Shown: positions 16,764 through 25,535, counted from the first letter of the stretch. The stretch is 64,000 nucleotides of DNA from Caldilineaceae bacterium (GCA_958295845.1 OY282376.1:62001-126000); one strand, 5' to 3'. Numbers and translations: made by a program. The notes: generated by a model not told the origin, from the sequence alone.

Positions 16764-16964
16764 TCAGAGTTCCCGGAGCGTACCCTTTTCTTTTGCCTCG
16801 AAGGCCTCGGCAATGAGATGGTCCAATTTTCGTTCTGTCGAGTCCTCTTCAATCTGCCGGTCCCACTTTTCCCAGTCCAATTTGCTGAACCACTGTCTGA
16901 AGCGAGCGTAATCGTCATCGGGAAGGGCCAGAACGGCCTCCTGGAGGGCAGTGAAATCCGCCAT
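16764..16964 (-). CDS. Small antitoxin-like protein, orphan
   Basis: A 66-residue, mostly helical acidic protein: ALPDDDYARFRQWFSKLDWE and KLDHLIAEAFEAKEKGTLRE. This is the pattern of a common small protein that often precedes a RelE/ParE-type toxin gene. Here only 86 bp separates it from the M20 gene, with no room for a toxin. It sits between the duplicated M20 genes. Confidence 0.65.
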   Translation of the reverse strand: MADFTALQEAVLALPDDDYARFRQWFSKLDWEKWDRQIEEDSTERKLDHLIAEAFEAKEKGTLREL

Positions 16965-17265
16965 TTTTTCTCCTCCCTTTCGCGCCTATCGGGGATAAAG
17001 GGCGTATGGCAGCTACGTCCAGGCTGAGGGTAACGTCACCCTTCAGGCAACTTTGCCTTGGGGATTATAGATTGATTCGTGCAGCCGAACAATAGGCGGT
17101 TGGGATCACGGTGCAGAAGATAGCGTCATCTGTAGGCTGAGGCGGCGCTGGGATCGACGACGCACCTGTGAGTACAGTTACACCGGGGTCGCGATTCTGA
17201 AATATGGGCGTTGGAGTGGGTATTCGACCAGGCCGCGCCAGAACGGCAAACCGCAACGGGATCGT
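16965..17265. other. Spacer between antitoxin-like gene and second M20 gene
   Basis: No gene supported. Around 17066-17103 a stretch containing GAACAATAGGCGG resembles 9861-9898 (GGACAATAGGCGG preceded by a similar TTATA..TTGA segment), so part of this spacer is repeated. Confidence 0.35.
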
Positions 17266-17283
17266 GAACGGTTCGAACCGTTC
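17266..17283. repeat. Perfect 18-bp palindrome
   Basis: GAACGGTTCGAACCGTTC reads identically on both strands and lies 2 bp from the stop codon of the M20 gene at 17286. Could be a protein-binding site or part of a transcription end; there is no T-tract. Confidence 0.6.
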
Positions 17284-17285
17284 TG

Positions 17286-18398
17286 TCAGGCGCAAAGATC
17301 CTCGATCAGCCGCGAGTACACTTCCACCGCGCCCTGCAACTGCTCGACCGCGATCCACTCGCCGACCGTATGGGCCTGCGCGATGTTGCCGGGCCCGAGC
17401 ACCAGCGCTTCGGCATACTTCTGATAACACTCGGCCTCAGTGCCATAGGGCACGGTGACCGCTTCCGTCGCGCCGGTCGCACGGCAGGCCGCCTGCGCCA
17501 GCGGGCCGTCCGCAGTGGCGAAGAATGGGCTGATGCTCCAATGCTCCACCTCCAGACCGTGCGCTGCCGCCCGCCCCACAACCATCTGCACCGCCTCTTC
17601 AAAGCAGGCGTCCGGCATCGCGCGGATGCCCAGGCGGACTACGGTGCGGGCTGCGCTCACGTTGAGGGCCGTGTCGCCGTCGCTGATCACCATGTTGAAG
17701 CCGTTCGTCGGCGGGTCGAAGAGCGGATTCTGGAAGCGTTTCTCGCTGCGGAAAACCTGTACAAGGTCGGCCATTTCGGCGAGAAAGGGGGCGACCTTGA
17801 AGTTGGCCGACTCGCCCCTGTCGGTGCTGGTGTGCGCGGCCACCCCCCGCGCCGTGACCGTGATGCCGGCGCCGCCCTTGTGCGCATAGACCGGCTGCAA
17901 CTCCGTCGGCTCACAGACGATACAGTATTGGGGCCAGCCGCTCGTCAATGTCTGCGAGCGGATAACGACGTCGTGCGCGCCGATATGTCCGCCTTCCTCA
18001 TCCGCGGTGACGACGATCACAAGCGGCTGCTTGAGGTCGTCGTCCTTGTAGCGGCAGGCCGCGGCAATCGACGCCGCCAGAGGCCCTTTCATGTCGGCAG
18101 AGCCGCGGCCCACCAGGCGCCCATTTTCCAGCACCGGCGTGAACGGCTCCCAGCCGATGTCGCCAGGCACCGTGTCCGAATGGCTGAACAGGCCCAGCCC
18201 GCCGGCCCCGGCGCCCCTCTTGGCGACCAGGCTGACCTTCTCCTCACCGGACGGGTCGATATAAGTGACTTCCTCGACGGTGAAGCCGCCCTCCTCCAGC
18301 ACCCCGCGCAGGAAATCGGAGATCGGCCGGTTGGTTGTCGGCGTCTCCGAGGGCATCGCGATCAGTTCACTGGCAAGTTCGACAACGTCGATGTTCAT
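17286..18398 (-). CDS. M20 family deacetylase, ArgE-like, copy 2
   Basis: A 370-residue paralogue of copy 1 with the same length and nearly the same sequence through most of the protein. The motifs are LFSHSDTVPGD, GRGSADMKGPLAA and TADEEGGHIGAHD. Differences cluster in the C-terminal half, for example SISPFFATADGPLAQ here against HNSGGPFFADADGPLAH in copy 1, near the substrate pocket of M20 enzymes. Start ATG 18398 follows GAGAGGA. Tandem duplication with divergence in specificity is the simplest reading. Confidence 0.85.
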   Translation of the reverse strand: MNIDVVELASELIAMPSETPTTNRPISDFLRGVLEEGGFTVEEVTYIDPSGEEKVSLVAKRGAGAGGLGLFSHSDTVPGDIGWEPFTPVLENGRLVGRGSADMKGPLAASIAAACRYKDDDLKQPLVIVVTADEEGGHIGAHDVVIRSQTLTSGWPQYCIVCEPTELQPVYAHKGGAGITVTARGVAAHTSTDRGESANFKVAPFLAEMADLVQVFRSEKRFQNPLFDPPTNGFNMVISDGDTALNVSAARTVVRLGIRAMPDACFEEAVQMVVGRAAAHGLEVEHWSISPFFATADGPLAQAACRATGATEAVTVPYGTEAECYQKYAEALVLGPGNIAQAHTVGEWIAVEQLQGAVEVYSRLIEDLCA

Positions 18399-18462
18399 GG
18401 CTGTCCTCTCTCTTGTCCGACTTTTCGGCGCGGCGCCCTTCAGTTGTCACGTACGGCGTCAT

Positions 18463-18756
18463 TCATGCGAACAATGCTTCTCTTTCGATTCGACGCATAA
18501 AGGGCGTGTCAATTTTCTTGCTGAGGCGGCGGATATCCACCTCGCGCCCCAGGACTTTCTCCATAAAAATGTATAGTCCAGCCAAGGCGTCGAATTTCGG
18601 CTCCTGCAGCTCCACGATCAGGTCAATGTCGCTGGCTTCGGTCTGCGTTCCGTAAGCCTACGACCCGTAGAGGCCGATTCGACGCACGCCGAAGCGCCGT
18701 TCAAGCTCTGGCTTTGAATGGTCCAGAATCGTGAGAATCTCTTCGGCTGATCTCAT
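18463..18756 (-). pseudogene. MNT-type nucleotidyltransferase, interrupted by in-frame TAG
   Basis: From ATG 18756 the frame reads SAEEILTILDHSKPELERRF then GVRRIGLYGS, TAG at 18660-18658, AYGTQTEASDIDLIVEL and on to a TGA at 18463. This is a minimal nucleotidyltransferase with the GS...D-x-D active site (YGS; SDIDLIV). The amber replaces one residue directly after the Gly-Ser. MNT proteins are antitoxins of HEPN toxins that they AMPylate; no HEPN gene is next to it. It lies 9 bp beyond the end of the YgiT-type gene, in the same direction. Confidence 0.7.
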
Positions 18757-18765
18757 CGTCGCATT

Positions 18766-18990
18766 TCAGGCAAACTCGTAGAGAGGCACAGTCATTGCCG
18801 GCTTGCGTTTTTCATCGAGCAGGTTCTCAATTCTGCGAACTGTATCGGGTTCCAGCAGCGCGTCACCGCATACGGAACAGATGTCAGCCGGAACATGGTC
18901 AATGACAATAACCTGGCCATCGTGCCGGACAGTATGCATAATTGTTCTCGCTTCGTATTCTCCTGGACAGCCTTCGATACTGCATTTCAT
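18766..18990 (-). CDS. YgiT-type zinc-finger antitoxin (MqsA N-domain-like)
   Basis: A 74-residue protein starting at ATG 18990, chosen because AAAGGAG lies 8 bases upstream and the ATG overlaps the stop of the upstream gene (ATGA). Two Cys pairs (MKCSIEGCPG; ADICSVCGDAL) form the YgiT-type zinc site, and the tail EPDTVRRIENLLDEKRKPA is typical. MqsA's C-terminal HTH is absent, so it would bind toxin but not DNA by itself. Partner of the DUF4258 gene upstream. Confidence 0.8.
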   Translation of the reverse strand: MKCSIEGCPGEYEARTIMHTVRHDGQVIVIDHVPADICSVCGDALLEPDTVRRIENLLDEKRKPAMTVPLYEFA

Positions 18991-19319
18991 GTCGATTTTC
19001 TCCTTTGGGTCGGCGTAACCCATTTGGGCGGCATGGGTTCATAGGCTGTAATGATGATCAGGGTTGGCCGGGCCGTGGTGCAAACGACATGGATGGCGCG
19101 CCCCGCTGTTGTAAGACCAGATAACAGGCAACAGGCGCCCCTCTTATGTTGGGGGTAGTCTTCCAGGATCTGTCCTTGAGAGATCGTTTCAAGTAGATCA
19201 TCAAGCGAAATGTCCTCCTCAACCATTTCTTGCTGAGCATGCTGCGTAATGTGCAAGATCTCGGCGTGGCTTTGGGCTTGTATCCTGCCTAGAATATGTC
19301 CCCAGGAACTGTCGCACAT
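18987..19319 (-). CDS. DUF4258 toxin-like protein
   Basis: About 110 residues from the ATG at 19319. The DUF4258 core is clear: ILHITQHAQQEMVEEDISLD, then QGQILEDYPQHKRG and RAIHVVC...LIIITAYEP. DUF4258 proteins have a RelE/BrnT-like ribonuclease fold and often pair with a YgiT-type zinc-finger protein directly downstream, as here with a 4-bp overlap. A longer frame extends to 19457 but overlaps the convergent aldolase region and lacks family similarity there. Toxin activity is inferred from context. Confidence 0.78.
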   Translation of the reverse strand: MCDSSWGHILGRIQAQSHAEILHITQHAQQEMVEEDISLDDLLETISQGQILEDYPQHKRGACCLLSGLTTAGRAIHVVCTTARPTLIIITAYEPMPPKWVTPTQRRKST

Positions 19320-19383
19320 GCTTGTCCTGTCGTATACGCTTGAAAGGTCGAGGCCCCGATTCGTGGACGGAGATTTGGCGCTG

Positions 19384-20472
19384 CTACCGCAACTTCCCCC
19401 GTCCGCTGACCTGCCAGACCGTCTCGACGATGCCTTTGCGCACACCGTACATCGCATCGTGCAGGAAGACGGTGGCGTCGCCGTAGCCGACGACGAAATC
19501 CAGCACGTCGCCCACCTGTACGCTCTTGTTCGGCTCGGAGAGCGTGATCACGCCGTGCTCGGCCGAGGCGGCGATGTTGACGACGTTATCCAGGTTGACT
19601 GCTTTCGGTTGTCGTTCCATGCCGGGCAGCGTCTTGAAGCCGGCGTCGGTGATGATGCGGTCCGGAGCGGGCCGGCTGGTGACCACCGCCTGGCCAAACA
19701 GCGCCGGGTCGGTCGGCACACCCCACATCTGGTAGGTGGCGTCGCCGAAGATGGCGCCCCCGGCCTGGATCTCGGTCACTTCCGGCTGGTGCATCGTGAC
19801 ATCCATTGTGCCGCTGCCGCCGCAACTGACGATCTCGATCGGCAGCCCCGCGTCGCGGCAGGCCTGCGCCGAGGCAGTCAGCTGTCCGATACACCCCTGG
19901 ATCGCCTGCGCGCGCTCGTCCGCATCCTTTATGTCCAGCGTATGCCCTTCCCAGGCCATCAGCCCGGCCAGCCGCAGCCCATCCTGCTCCTGGACCGCGC
20001 CCGCCAGCGCGACAACCGCCGTGCCGGGTTCTACGCCGGCCCGGTTCATGCCGACATTGAGCTCGACGACAATCGGGATTTCGACGCCGATCGCCTCGGC
20101 GGCCGCGCCGAGCTCCGCCAGCGTCGCCGTGTTGTCCACTGTGACCTTCACGTTCGCATGGCGTTGCAGCGCGGCCACGCGAGCGTACTTCTGCGCGCCC
20201 ACTACCTGATTGGCGATCAGAATGTCGCGCACCCCGGCCGCCGCCATCACCTCGGCTTCGCCCGGCTTCGCGCACGTAACCCCGAGCGCGCCGGCATCGA
20301 TCATCTTATGCGCAATCGCCGGTATCTTTATGCCCTTCGTGTGCGGCCGCCAGTCCACGCCGGCATCCCTGAAGTCGTCCATCAGCAACTGAATGTTGCT
20401 CTCCAATACATCCAGATCCACCCACAGCGTCGGCGTATCCAGCAGCTCTTTCGCACGTCCGATTTCAGTCAT
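19384..20472 (-). CDS. D-threonine aldolase/alanine racemase-fold PLP enzyme
   Basis: A 362-residue fold-type III PLP enzyme of the DSD1/D-threonine aldolase group. The PLP-binding Lys is K46 in RPHTKGIK. A Gly-rich phosphate loop is at SCGGSGT and the DLDVLESNI start is typical. The C-terminal metal site, normally His-x-Cys/Asp before TV.LHD, reads GYGDATVFLHD, so the first ligand is Tyr330 instead of His. It may thus be a different aldolase, dehydratase or racemase of D-hydroxyamino acids. GAGGAT precedes ATG 20472. Confidence 0.82.
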   Translation of the reverse strand: MTEIGRAKELLDTPTLWVDLDVLESNIQLLMDDFRDAGVDWRPHTKGIKIPAIAHKMIDAGALGVTCAKPGEAEVMAAAGVRDILIANQVVGAQKYARVAALQRHANVKVTVDNTATLAELGAAAEAIGVEIPIVVELNVGMNRAGVEPGTAVVALAGAVQEQDGLRLAGLMAWEGHTLDIKDADERAQAIQGCIGQLTASAQACRDAGLPIEIVSCGGSGTMDVTMHQPEVTEIQAGGAIFGDATYQMWGVPTDPALFGQAVVTSRPAPDRIITDAGFKTLPGMERQPKAVNLDNVVNIAASAEHGVITLSEPNKSVQVGDVLDFVVGYGDATVFLHDAMYGVRKGIVETVWQVSGRGKLR

Positions 20473-20529
20473 TAGGTATCCTCATACTCTTAATTGTCTT
20501 TTTATTGCTGTTGTTCTTACGCGGCAAGC

Positions 20530-20586
20530 TGCCAATATCGGCAACTGACCACTAACCACTGATCACTGACCACTGACCACTGACCT
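20530..20586. repeat. CACTGAC/CACTAAC heptamer array
   Basis: GACCACTAACCACTGATCAC followed by TGACCACTGACCACTGACC: about six 7-bp units, ending 2 bp from the stop codon of the SDR gene at 20588. Same family as the purer array at 25561. Confidence 0.8.
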
Positions 20587-20587
20587 T

Positions 20588-21385
20588 CTACCACGCGGTC
20601 CAGCCGCCGTCGACCAGGATATTCTGCCCGGTGATGTAACTGCTGCCGTCGCTCGCCAGCAGAACCACCAGCCCTTTCAGCTCTTCCGGCTCACCCATCC
20701 GTTTCATCGGCACCCGGTCGGCCAGCCTGGCAACAAACGCCGGCTCCCCCTCCCTCACGTTGGGCGACGGGAACGGGCCCGGGCTGATCGCGTTCACGCG
20801 CACGCCGTCCTGTGCCCAGTAGACCGCCAGATGGCGGGTCAGATGGACCAGGCCGCCCTTCAGGCCGTGATAGTTGGGCGGGCTGTTGACGCCGAAACCG
20901 GTATACGCCTTCGGGTAGCTGGCAACGACCCCGTACATGCTGGCGATGTTGATGATCGAGCCGGGCGCGCTGCGGCTGCGCAGATGGCGCACAACCTCGC
21001 GCGCCAGCAGGAAATAGGCGGTTACGCCGGTGTGATAGGCCTGGTTGAAGTCCTCGGCGCTGGCGGTGTCGATACTGGGCGCGCCGCCGCCGTAGGCGTT
21101 GTTGACCAGGACGTCCACCTTGCCCAGGCGCTGCACAACCGCCTCCACGAAACCGGGAATGGCGTCGCTGTCGTCCTGCGCCAAACCGAAGCCGGCATGG
21201 CCGCTGCCGGGCAATGTCGCAGCAAACTCTGCTGCCCGTTCCCCCTCGCGACTGGTCACCGCGAGGGTCGCGCCCGCTTCCGCCAGCCCGCGGCTCATCG
21301 CAGAGCCCAGCAGGCCGGCCGCGCCGGTGACGATCGCGACTTTGCCGCTCAGATCCAGAAGTTCGGAGACCGTCTGTTCAGTCAT
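20588..21385 (-). CDS. Short-chain dehydrogenase/reductase
   Basis: About 265 residues from ATG 21385, selected because AAGGAAA precedes it; the upstream ATG at 21424 lacks a ribosome site. Rossmann motif VTGAAGLLGSAM, NNAYGG, and the active site Ser...Tyr-x3-Lys seen as SMYGVV...YHGLKGG, where the Tyr and Lys are present. C-terminal GQNILVDGGWTAW is the classical SDR end. The substrate is unknown. It is the last gene before the divergent hppA. Confidence 0.9.
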   Translation of the reverse strand: MTEQTVSELLDLSGKVAIVTGAAGLLGSAMSRGLAEAGATLAVTSREGERAAEFAATLPGSGHAGFGLAQDDSDAIPGFVEAVVQRLGKVDVLVNNAYGGGAPSIDTASAEDFNQAYHTGVTAYFLLAREVVRHLRSRSAPGSIINIASMYGVVASYPKAYTGFGVNSPPNYHGLKGGLVHLTRHLAVYWAQDGVRVNAISPGPFPSPNVREGEPAFVARLADRVPMKRMGEPEELKGLVVLLASDGSSYITGQNILVDGGWTAW

Positions 21386-21590
21386 GGATTTCCTTTTGTT
21401 TGAACTGTGAAGTTTGTGGTTCAATGAAGGACTGCGGTGAGAGTACCGACGGCGAGAAGATCGTAAACAGAATAGCCTACTTCGCCGATTTTTTCCACTG
21501 GAGGAAAGGCGTTATCATTGTTTAGTTACCGTATTCCGCAGCAGGCGCCGCGCGCTGCTGGCCATTAGCCACTACCTGGAGGGACTCTCG

Positions 21591-23645
21591 ATGTTGTTGT
21601 ATGCGCTACCGCTTCGCTATATGAGCGCAGGGATCGATACGCTCGGAACGCCGGCGATCACCTTTGCGCTGGTCATCGCTGTTCTGGGCCTGATCTACCT
21701 GGTTATTCAGACGCGCCGCGTCCTTGCGATGGACAACGGCAACCAGGTCATGCAGGAGATCGCCGCCGCCATTCAGGAGGGCGCGGCTGCATTTCTCAAC
21801 CGGGAGTATACCTTCCTGGGCGGATTTGTTGTCGTCGTCGCCGTCATCATCGCTATTTTCCTGGCATGGCAGACCGCGCTCAGCTTCATACTCGGCGCGA
21901 TCGCGTCGGGTGCGGCCGGCTACCTGGGCATGTTCATCGCCGTGCGCGCCAACGTGCGCACCGCCGCGGCCGCCAGCAAGAGCCTGGACGACGGCCTGCG
22001 CGTTGCCTTCAGCAGCGGCTCGATCATGGGCATGGCCGTGGTCAGCTTCAGCCTGCTCGGCATGACGATCCTCTACTTCCTTTTCAATGGCAACATACTC
22101 TACATCACCGGCTTCGGTTTCGGCGCCAGCTCGATCGCCCTCTTCGCCCGTGTCGGCGGCGGCATCTATACCAAGGCGGCCGACGTCGGCGCTGACCTTG
22201 TGGGCAAGGTGGAGCAGGGCATCCCCGAAGACGACCCGCGCAATCCCGCGGTTATCGCCGACAACGTGGGTGACAACGTCGGCGACGTGGCCGGCATGGG
22301 CGCCGACCTCTTCGAGAGCTACAGCGGCTCCATCATCGCCGCGGCCACGCTGGGCGCGGTGGTGGCAGACGGCGCCGGCATCGTTCTGCCCTTCCTCGTC
22401 GCGGGCGTGGGCGTGATCGCCGCCCTGATCGGTACCTTTCTCGTGCGCGCCAATGAGGGTGCAACCCAGGAAGACCTGCTGGGCGTGCTGCGGCGGGCCA
22501 TCTATAGCGCCTCCGCGCTCGTCCTGATTTTTGCCGCCGGCGTGATCGCCTATACCGGTGTCGGTTGGAACTTCTTCGCCGTCATCCTGGTCGGGCTGGT
22601 CGCCGGCAACGGCATCGGCTGGTTCACCGAATATTTCACAAGCTACACAGAGAAGCCCACTCAGGGCATCGCGCAGAAATCCGAGACCGGCGCGGCAACG
22701 CTGATTATCGAAGGGCTGGCCGTGGGCATGAACAGTACGATGCCGCCGGTCCTGATTGTTGCCGTCTCCATCATGCTGGCGCTCTGGCTGGGCGGCGACA
22801 ACGGCCTCTTCGCCGTCGCCCTGGCCGGTGTCGGCATGCTCAGCACGCTGGGCATCACCCTGGCGACCGACGCATACGGCCCCGTCGCCGACAACGCCGG
22901 CGGCATCGCCGAAATGAGCGACCTGCCCGACGAGGTGCGCGAACGCACCGACGCGCTCGACAGCCTCGGCAACACGACCGCCGCCACCGGCAAAGGCTTT
23001 GCCATCGGCTCCGCCGTGCTGACAGCGCTGGCGCTCATGGCGGCCTATGTGCAGGCCGCTGATCTCGAAACGCTCGACCTGTTGGACTCGACCATGATTC
23101 CCGGCATGCTGGTCGGCGCCATGCTGCCCTATCTCTTCGCCGCTTTGACCATGACCGCTGTCGGCAAGGCCGCCTATGAGATCGTACTGGAGGTGCGCCG
23201 CCAGTTCGCCGAGATTCCCGGCATCATGGAGCGCACAACCAAGCCTGACTACAAGACCTGCGTCGCCATCAGCACCGAGAGCGCGCTGCGCTACATGATC
23301 ATTCCGGGAGCGCTTGCAGTTGTGGTGCCGCTGCTGGTGGGTTTCGTGCTTGGCGCGCAGGCCCTGGCCGGCATGCTGATCGGCGCCATCGCCTCCGGCT
23401 TCATGCTGGCGGTCATGATGGCCAACTCCGGCGGCGCCTGGGACAATGCCAAAAAGTGGATCGAGACCGGCGTCATGGGCGGCAAAGGTTCCGACGCGCA
23501 CAAGGCCGCGGTCGTCGGTGATACCGTCGGCGACCCGTTCAAGGACACCAGCGGCCCGTCCCTCAATATTTTGATTAAGCTGATGAGTATTGTCAGTCTC
23601 GTCTTCGCCAGCGCGTTCGGCGAGGGGTGGCTCAATCTGTTCTGA
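21591..23645 (+). CDS. hppA: Membrane-bound ion-pumping pyrophosphatase
   Basis: A 684-residue protein with ~16 membrane helices that couples PPi hydrolysis to H+ or Na+ export. The substrate motifs are [33 protein letters not shown] and the C-terminal [16 protein letters not shown]. The K+-dependence site reads [10 protein letters not shown]: Ala where K+-independent enzymes have Lys, so this is the K+-dependent class. Na+ versus H+ cannot be settled by eye. Preceded by GGAGGGAC and followed by a strong terminator. A 686-codon open frame on the other strand is a composition shadow. Confidence 0.95.
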   Translation: MLLYALPLRYMSAGIDTLGTPAITFALVIAVLGLIYLVIQTRRVLAMDNGNQVMQEIAAAIQEGAAAFLNREYTFLGGFVVVVAVIIAIFLAWQTALSFILGAIASGAAGYLGMFIAVRANVRTAAAASKSLDDGLRVAFSSGSIMGMAVVSFSLLGMTILYFLFNGNILYITGFGFGASSIALFARVGGGIYTKAADVGADLVGKVEQGIPEDDPRNPAVIADNVGDNVGDVAGMGADLFESYSGSIIAAATLGAVVADGAGIVLPFLVAGVGVIAALIGTFLVRANEGATQEDLLGVLRRAIYSASALVLIFAAGVIAYTGVGWNFFAVILVGLVAGNGIGWFTEYFTSYTEKPTQGIAQKSETGAATLIIEGLAVGMNSTMPPVLIVAVSIMLALWLGGDNGLFAVALAGVGMLSTLGITLATDAYGPVADNAGGIAEMSDLPDEVRERTDALDSLGNTTAATGKGFAIGSAVLTALALMAAYVQAADLETLDLLDSTMIPGMLVGAMLPYLFAALTMTAVGKAAYEIVLEVRRQFAEIPGIMERTTKPDYKTCVAISTESALRYMIIPGALAVVVPLLVGFVLGAQALAGMLIGAIASGFMLAVMMANSGGAWDNAKKWIETGVMGGKGSDAHKAAVVGDTVGDPFKDTSGPSLNILIKLMSIVSLVFASAFGEGWLNLF

Positions 23646-23686
23646 GCGTTTCAAGGAGGCGGGCAACCGCTATCAACTATTCCAAA

Positions 23687-23728
23687 AATGCCTGCGCGCC
23701 GCGATTTATCACTGGCAGCGCAGGCATT
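23687..23728. terminator. Intrinsic terminator after hppA, probably bidirectional
   Basis: AATGCCTGCGC (23687-23697) pairs perfectly with GCGCAGGCATT (23718-23728), 20-nt loop. The right flank is GTGTTT and the left flank CCAAAA, so it can serve hppA and the convergent gene at 23746. Confidence 0.75.
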
Positions 23729-23745
23729 GTGTTTGCAGCCGGTAT

Positions 23746-24000
23746 TTATAAGAACGACTGCGCCAGCAGCACGAATCCGAGCAGGATCAGACCGCCTGCC
23801 AGCAGTGCGAGCCCGGCTCTGCGCAGCCGTTGCGCCCGCGACGTGAGCCGTCCGTGCGCCGCGTGGGACTGATCGCCCCAATCCAGCTGTTGCGGCCGTT
23901 CGTGCGGCGCCTTTTGCACCTTGTCCAGCCACCAGGCGCGATTGCAGAAACTCCAGGCGCCGATATCGCTGGCGCGGACGTAAGAACGGTCTTTGGGCAT
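23746..24000 (-). CDS. Small membrane protein with Cas4-like N-terminal motif
   Basis: An 84-residue protein. The N-terminus SYVRASDIGAWSFCNRAWWL resembles the entry segment of Cas4/Dna2-type PD-(D/E)xK nucleases, which includes the first Fe-S cysteine, but the nuclease core is missing. Residues ~62-82 form a single transmembrane helix (LALLAGGLILLGFVLLA). Related frames occur in Chloroflexota as stand-alone proteins as far as I recall. Function unknown; it is not evidence for CRISPR here. Confidence 0.65.
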   Translation of the reverse strand: MPKDRSYVRASDIGAWSFCNRAWWLDKVQKAPHERPQQLDWGDQSHAAHGRLTSRAQRLRRAGLALLAGGLILLGFVLLAQSFL

Positions 24001-24097
24001 GGAAAGCTTTCAGTTTCTGGTCTGAATTCCGTGTTTGATGAGCCGTGTAACCACTCCGATTGTCGCCGGAACCGCCTCAATGCGCCAACTGCGCATC

Positions 24098-24148
24098 CAC
24101 GACCAACAAGTGTACACGACCAACAACTGTACACAACCAACTACTGTA
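24098..24148. repeat. Three tandem 17-bp repeats
   Basis: CACGACCAACAAGTGTA, CACGACCAACAACTGTA and CACAACCAACTACTGTA, directly adjacent and ending 16 bp before the ATG at 24165. The position overlaps where promoter or operator elements of the enolase-family gene are expected. Confidence 0.75.
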
Positions 24149-24164
24149 AAAGAGAGCTACTGCC

Positions 24165-25535
24165 ATGAAAGCGACCGATATCCGCGTAGAGACGGTGGAG
24201 GTCACCTTCGATGATGAGCGCTTGAGCGTTCCCTTGCACCTCAGCAAGGGCGTGATCGAGGCGATCACCTATGCAGCGGTCACTGTGCATGCGCGCACAC
24301 GCGGGGGCGGTGCCGTGCAGGGCAGCGGCGCGATCCTGCTCTCGGACGTGTGGGCCTTCCCCGCGCCGGATCTGGACCACGAGGATAAGGACCGGCTCAT
24401 GCGGCGGCTGTGCAGAGCCATCGCCGCCTGGCTGCAGGATGACCCGTACGAAGATCCCATCGAAAAGGGGATCAGGTTGGAGCAGGCCGCGGTCGAACTG
24501 GCGGTGCAGCTGGCCGACGAAGAGCCTCTCCTGCAGAGCACGCCGATGCCCCGACTGGCCGTGCTCAATTGCATGGCGCCCTTCGACGCCGCGCTCCACG
24601 ACGCCTGGGGTGCGGCCTTGCCGGCGCCGCTCTACGCCGCATACACGGCGGATAACCTGAACCAGGATCTGAGCGCAAGCCTGGGCGCAGACTTCGCCGG
24701 CCGCTACCCGGCGGACTACCTGGGCACAAGGCGGCGCGCGCTGTCCGTGCAGCATGTTGTCGGTTTCAACGACGCCCTCACCCCGACAAATGAGGAGAGA
24801 GCGGAGAGGAGTGAGGATATAGAGGACCCCTCTATACTTCCCTCCGACGTCACGACCTGGATTGCGCGCGACCGCCTACGCTATTTCAAGCTCAAGCTGC
24901 GCGGCCAGTCGCCGGCCGAGGACGCCGAGCGCCTGATCGAAGTACACGGCGTGGCATCCCAGGCCATGGAGGCCGCCGGTGTGGCGGGCGGGCCGCGCCT
25001 GTCGGTGGATCCCAATGAGGCCTACCAAGAGGCTGCCATGATAATCGAAGTGCTGGACCGGGTGACCGCGCAGAAGCCGCAAGCGCTAGCCGCGCTGGAC
25101 TACATCGAGCAGCCCACCCCACGCGACCTGGCGGCCTATACCGACACGCTCCACGAGGTGGCCGCGCGCGTGCCGGTGGTGGTCGACGAAAGCCTGGACG
25201 ACCTCGACAATCTCGACTGGATCCATCGTCTGGGGTGGTCCGGGCTGGCGGTCAAGACCTGCAAGGGCCATACCCACTCGCTGCTGGCCTACTGCTGGGG
25301 CCGCCATCACAATCTCTATCTCACGCTGCAAGACCTCACCAACCCCGGCCTCGCGCTGGTTCACAGCGCCAACTTCTGCGCCCACCTGCGCCTCGACGTC
25401 GACTGTTTCGAGGGCAACTACCGCCAGTTCATGCCCCTGTCGCGGCCCCATGAACAGGCCGCACACCCCGCCTACTTCCAGGTCACAGACGGCCAATTGC
25501 TCCTGCCGCCCGAAATGGGCTCCGGCCTTTACTGA
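24165..25535 (+). CDS. Enolase-superfamily enzyme (mandelate racemase/muconate lactonizing type)
   Basis: A 456-residue member of the enolase superfamily. Catalytic layout: K242-x-K244 (FKLKLRG), metal ligands D282 (VDPNEAY), E315 (IEQPTP) and D341 (VDESLDD), second base K364 (LAVKTCKG). This is the MLE/dipeptide-epimerase style two-lysine arrangement, allowing racemisation or dehydration of an acid alpha-proton. It is ~80 residues longer than the family mean; residues 206-228 come from an insertion rich in GAG repeats with a palindrome. Downstream is the convergent D-aminopeptidase gene, so a dipeptide or amino-acid substrate is possible. Confidence 0.82.
   Translation: MKATDIRVETVEVTFDDERLSVPLHLSKGVIEAITYAAVTVHARTRGGGAVQGSGAILLSDVWAFPAPDLDHEDKDRLMRRLCRAIAAWLQDDPYEDPIEKGIRLEQAAVELAVQLADEEPLLQSTPMPRLAVLNCMAPFDAALHDAWGAALPAPLYAAYTADNLNQDLSASLGADFAGRYPADYLGTRRRALSVQHVVGFNDALTPTNEERAERSEDIEDPSILPSDVTTWIARDRLRYFKLKLRGQSPAEDAERLIEVHGVASQAMEAAGVAGGPRLSVDPNEAYQEAAMIIEVLDRVTAQKPQALAALDYIEQPTPRDLAAYTDTLHEVAARVPVVVDESLDDLDNLDWIHRLGWSGLAVKTCKGHTHSLLAYCWGRHHNLYLTLQDLTNPGLALVHSANFCAHLRLDVDCFEGNYRQFMPLSRPHEQAAHPAYFQVTDGQLLLPPEMGSGLY

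Noticed and set aside
10570..18660. Genome-wide recoding of TAG as a sense codon, suggested by two in-frame TAGs
   Set aside because: Several intact genes here end with TAG (for example those ending at 15489, 52398 and 58469), so TAG is a normal stop.
21606..23666. 686-codon open frame antisense to hppA
   Set aside because: It is the exact shadow of a gene with very strong family motifs; its product is a low-complexity His/Asp/Gly-rich sequence caused by GC-rich codon bias.
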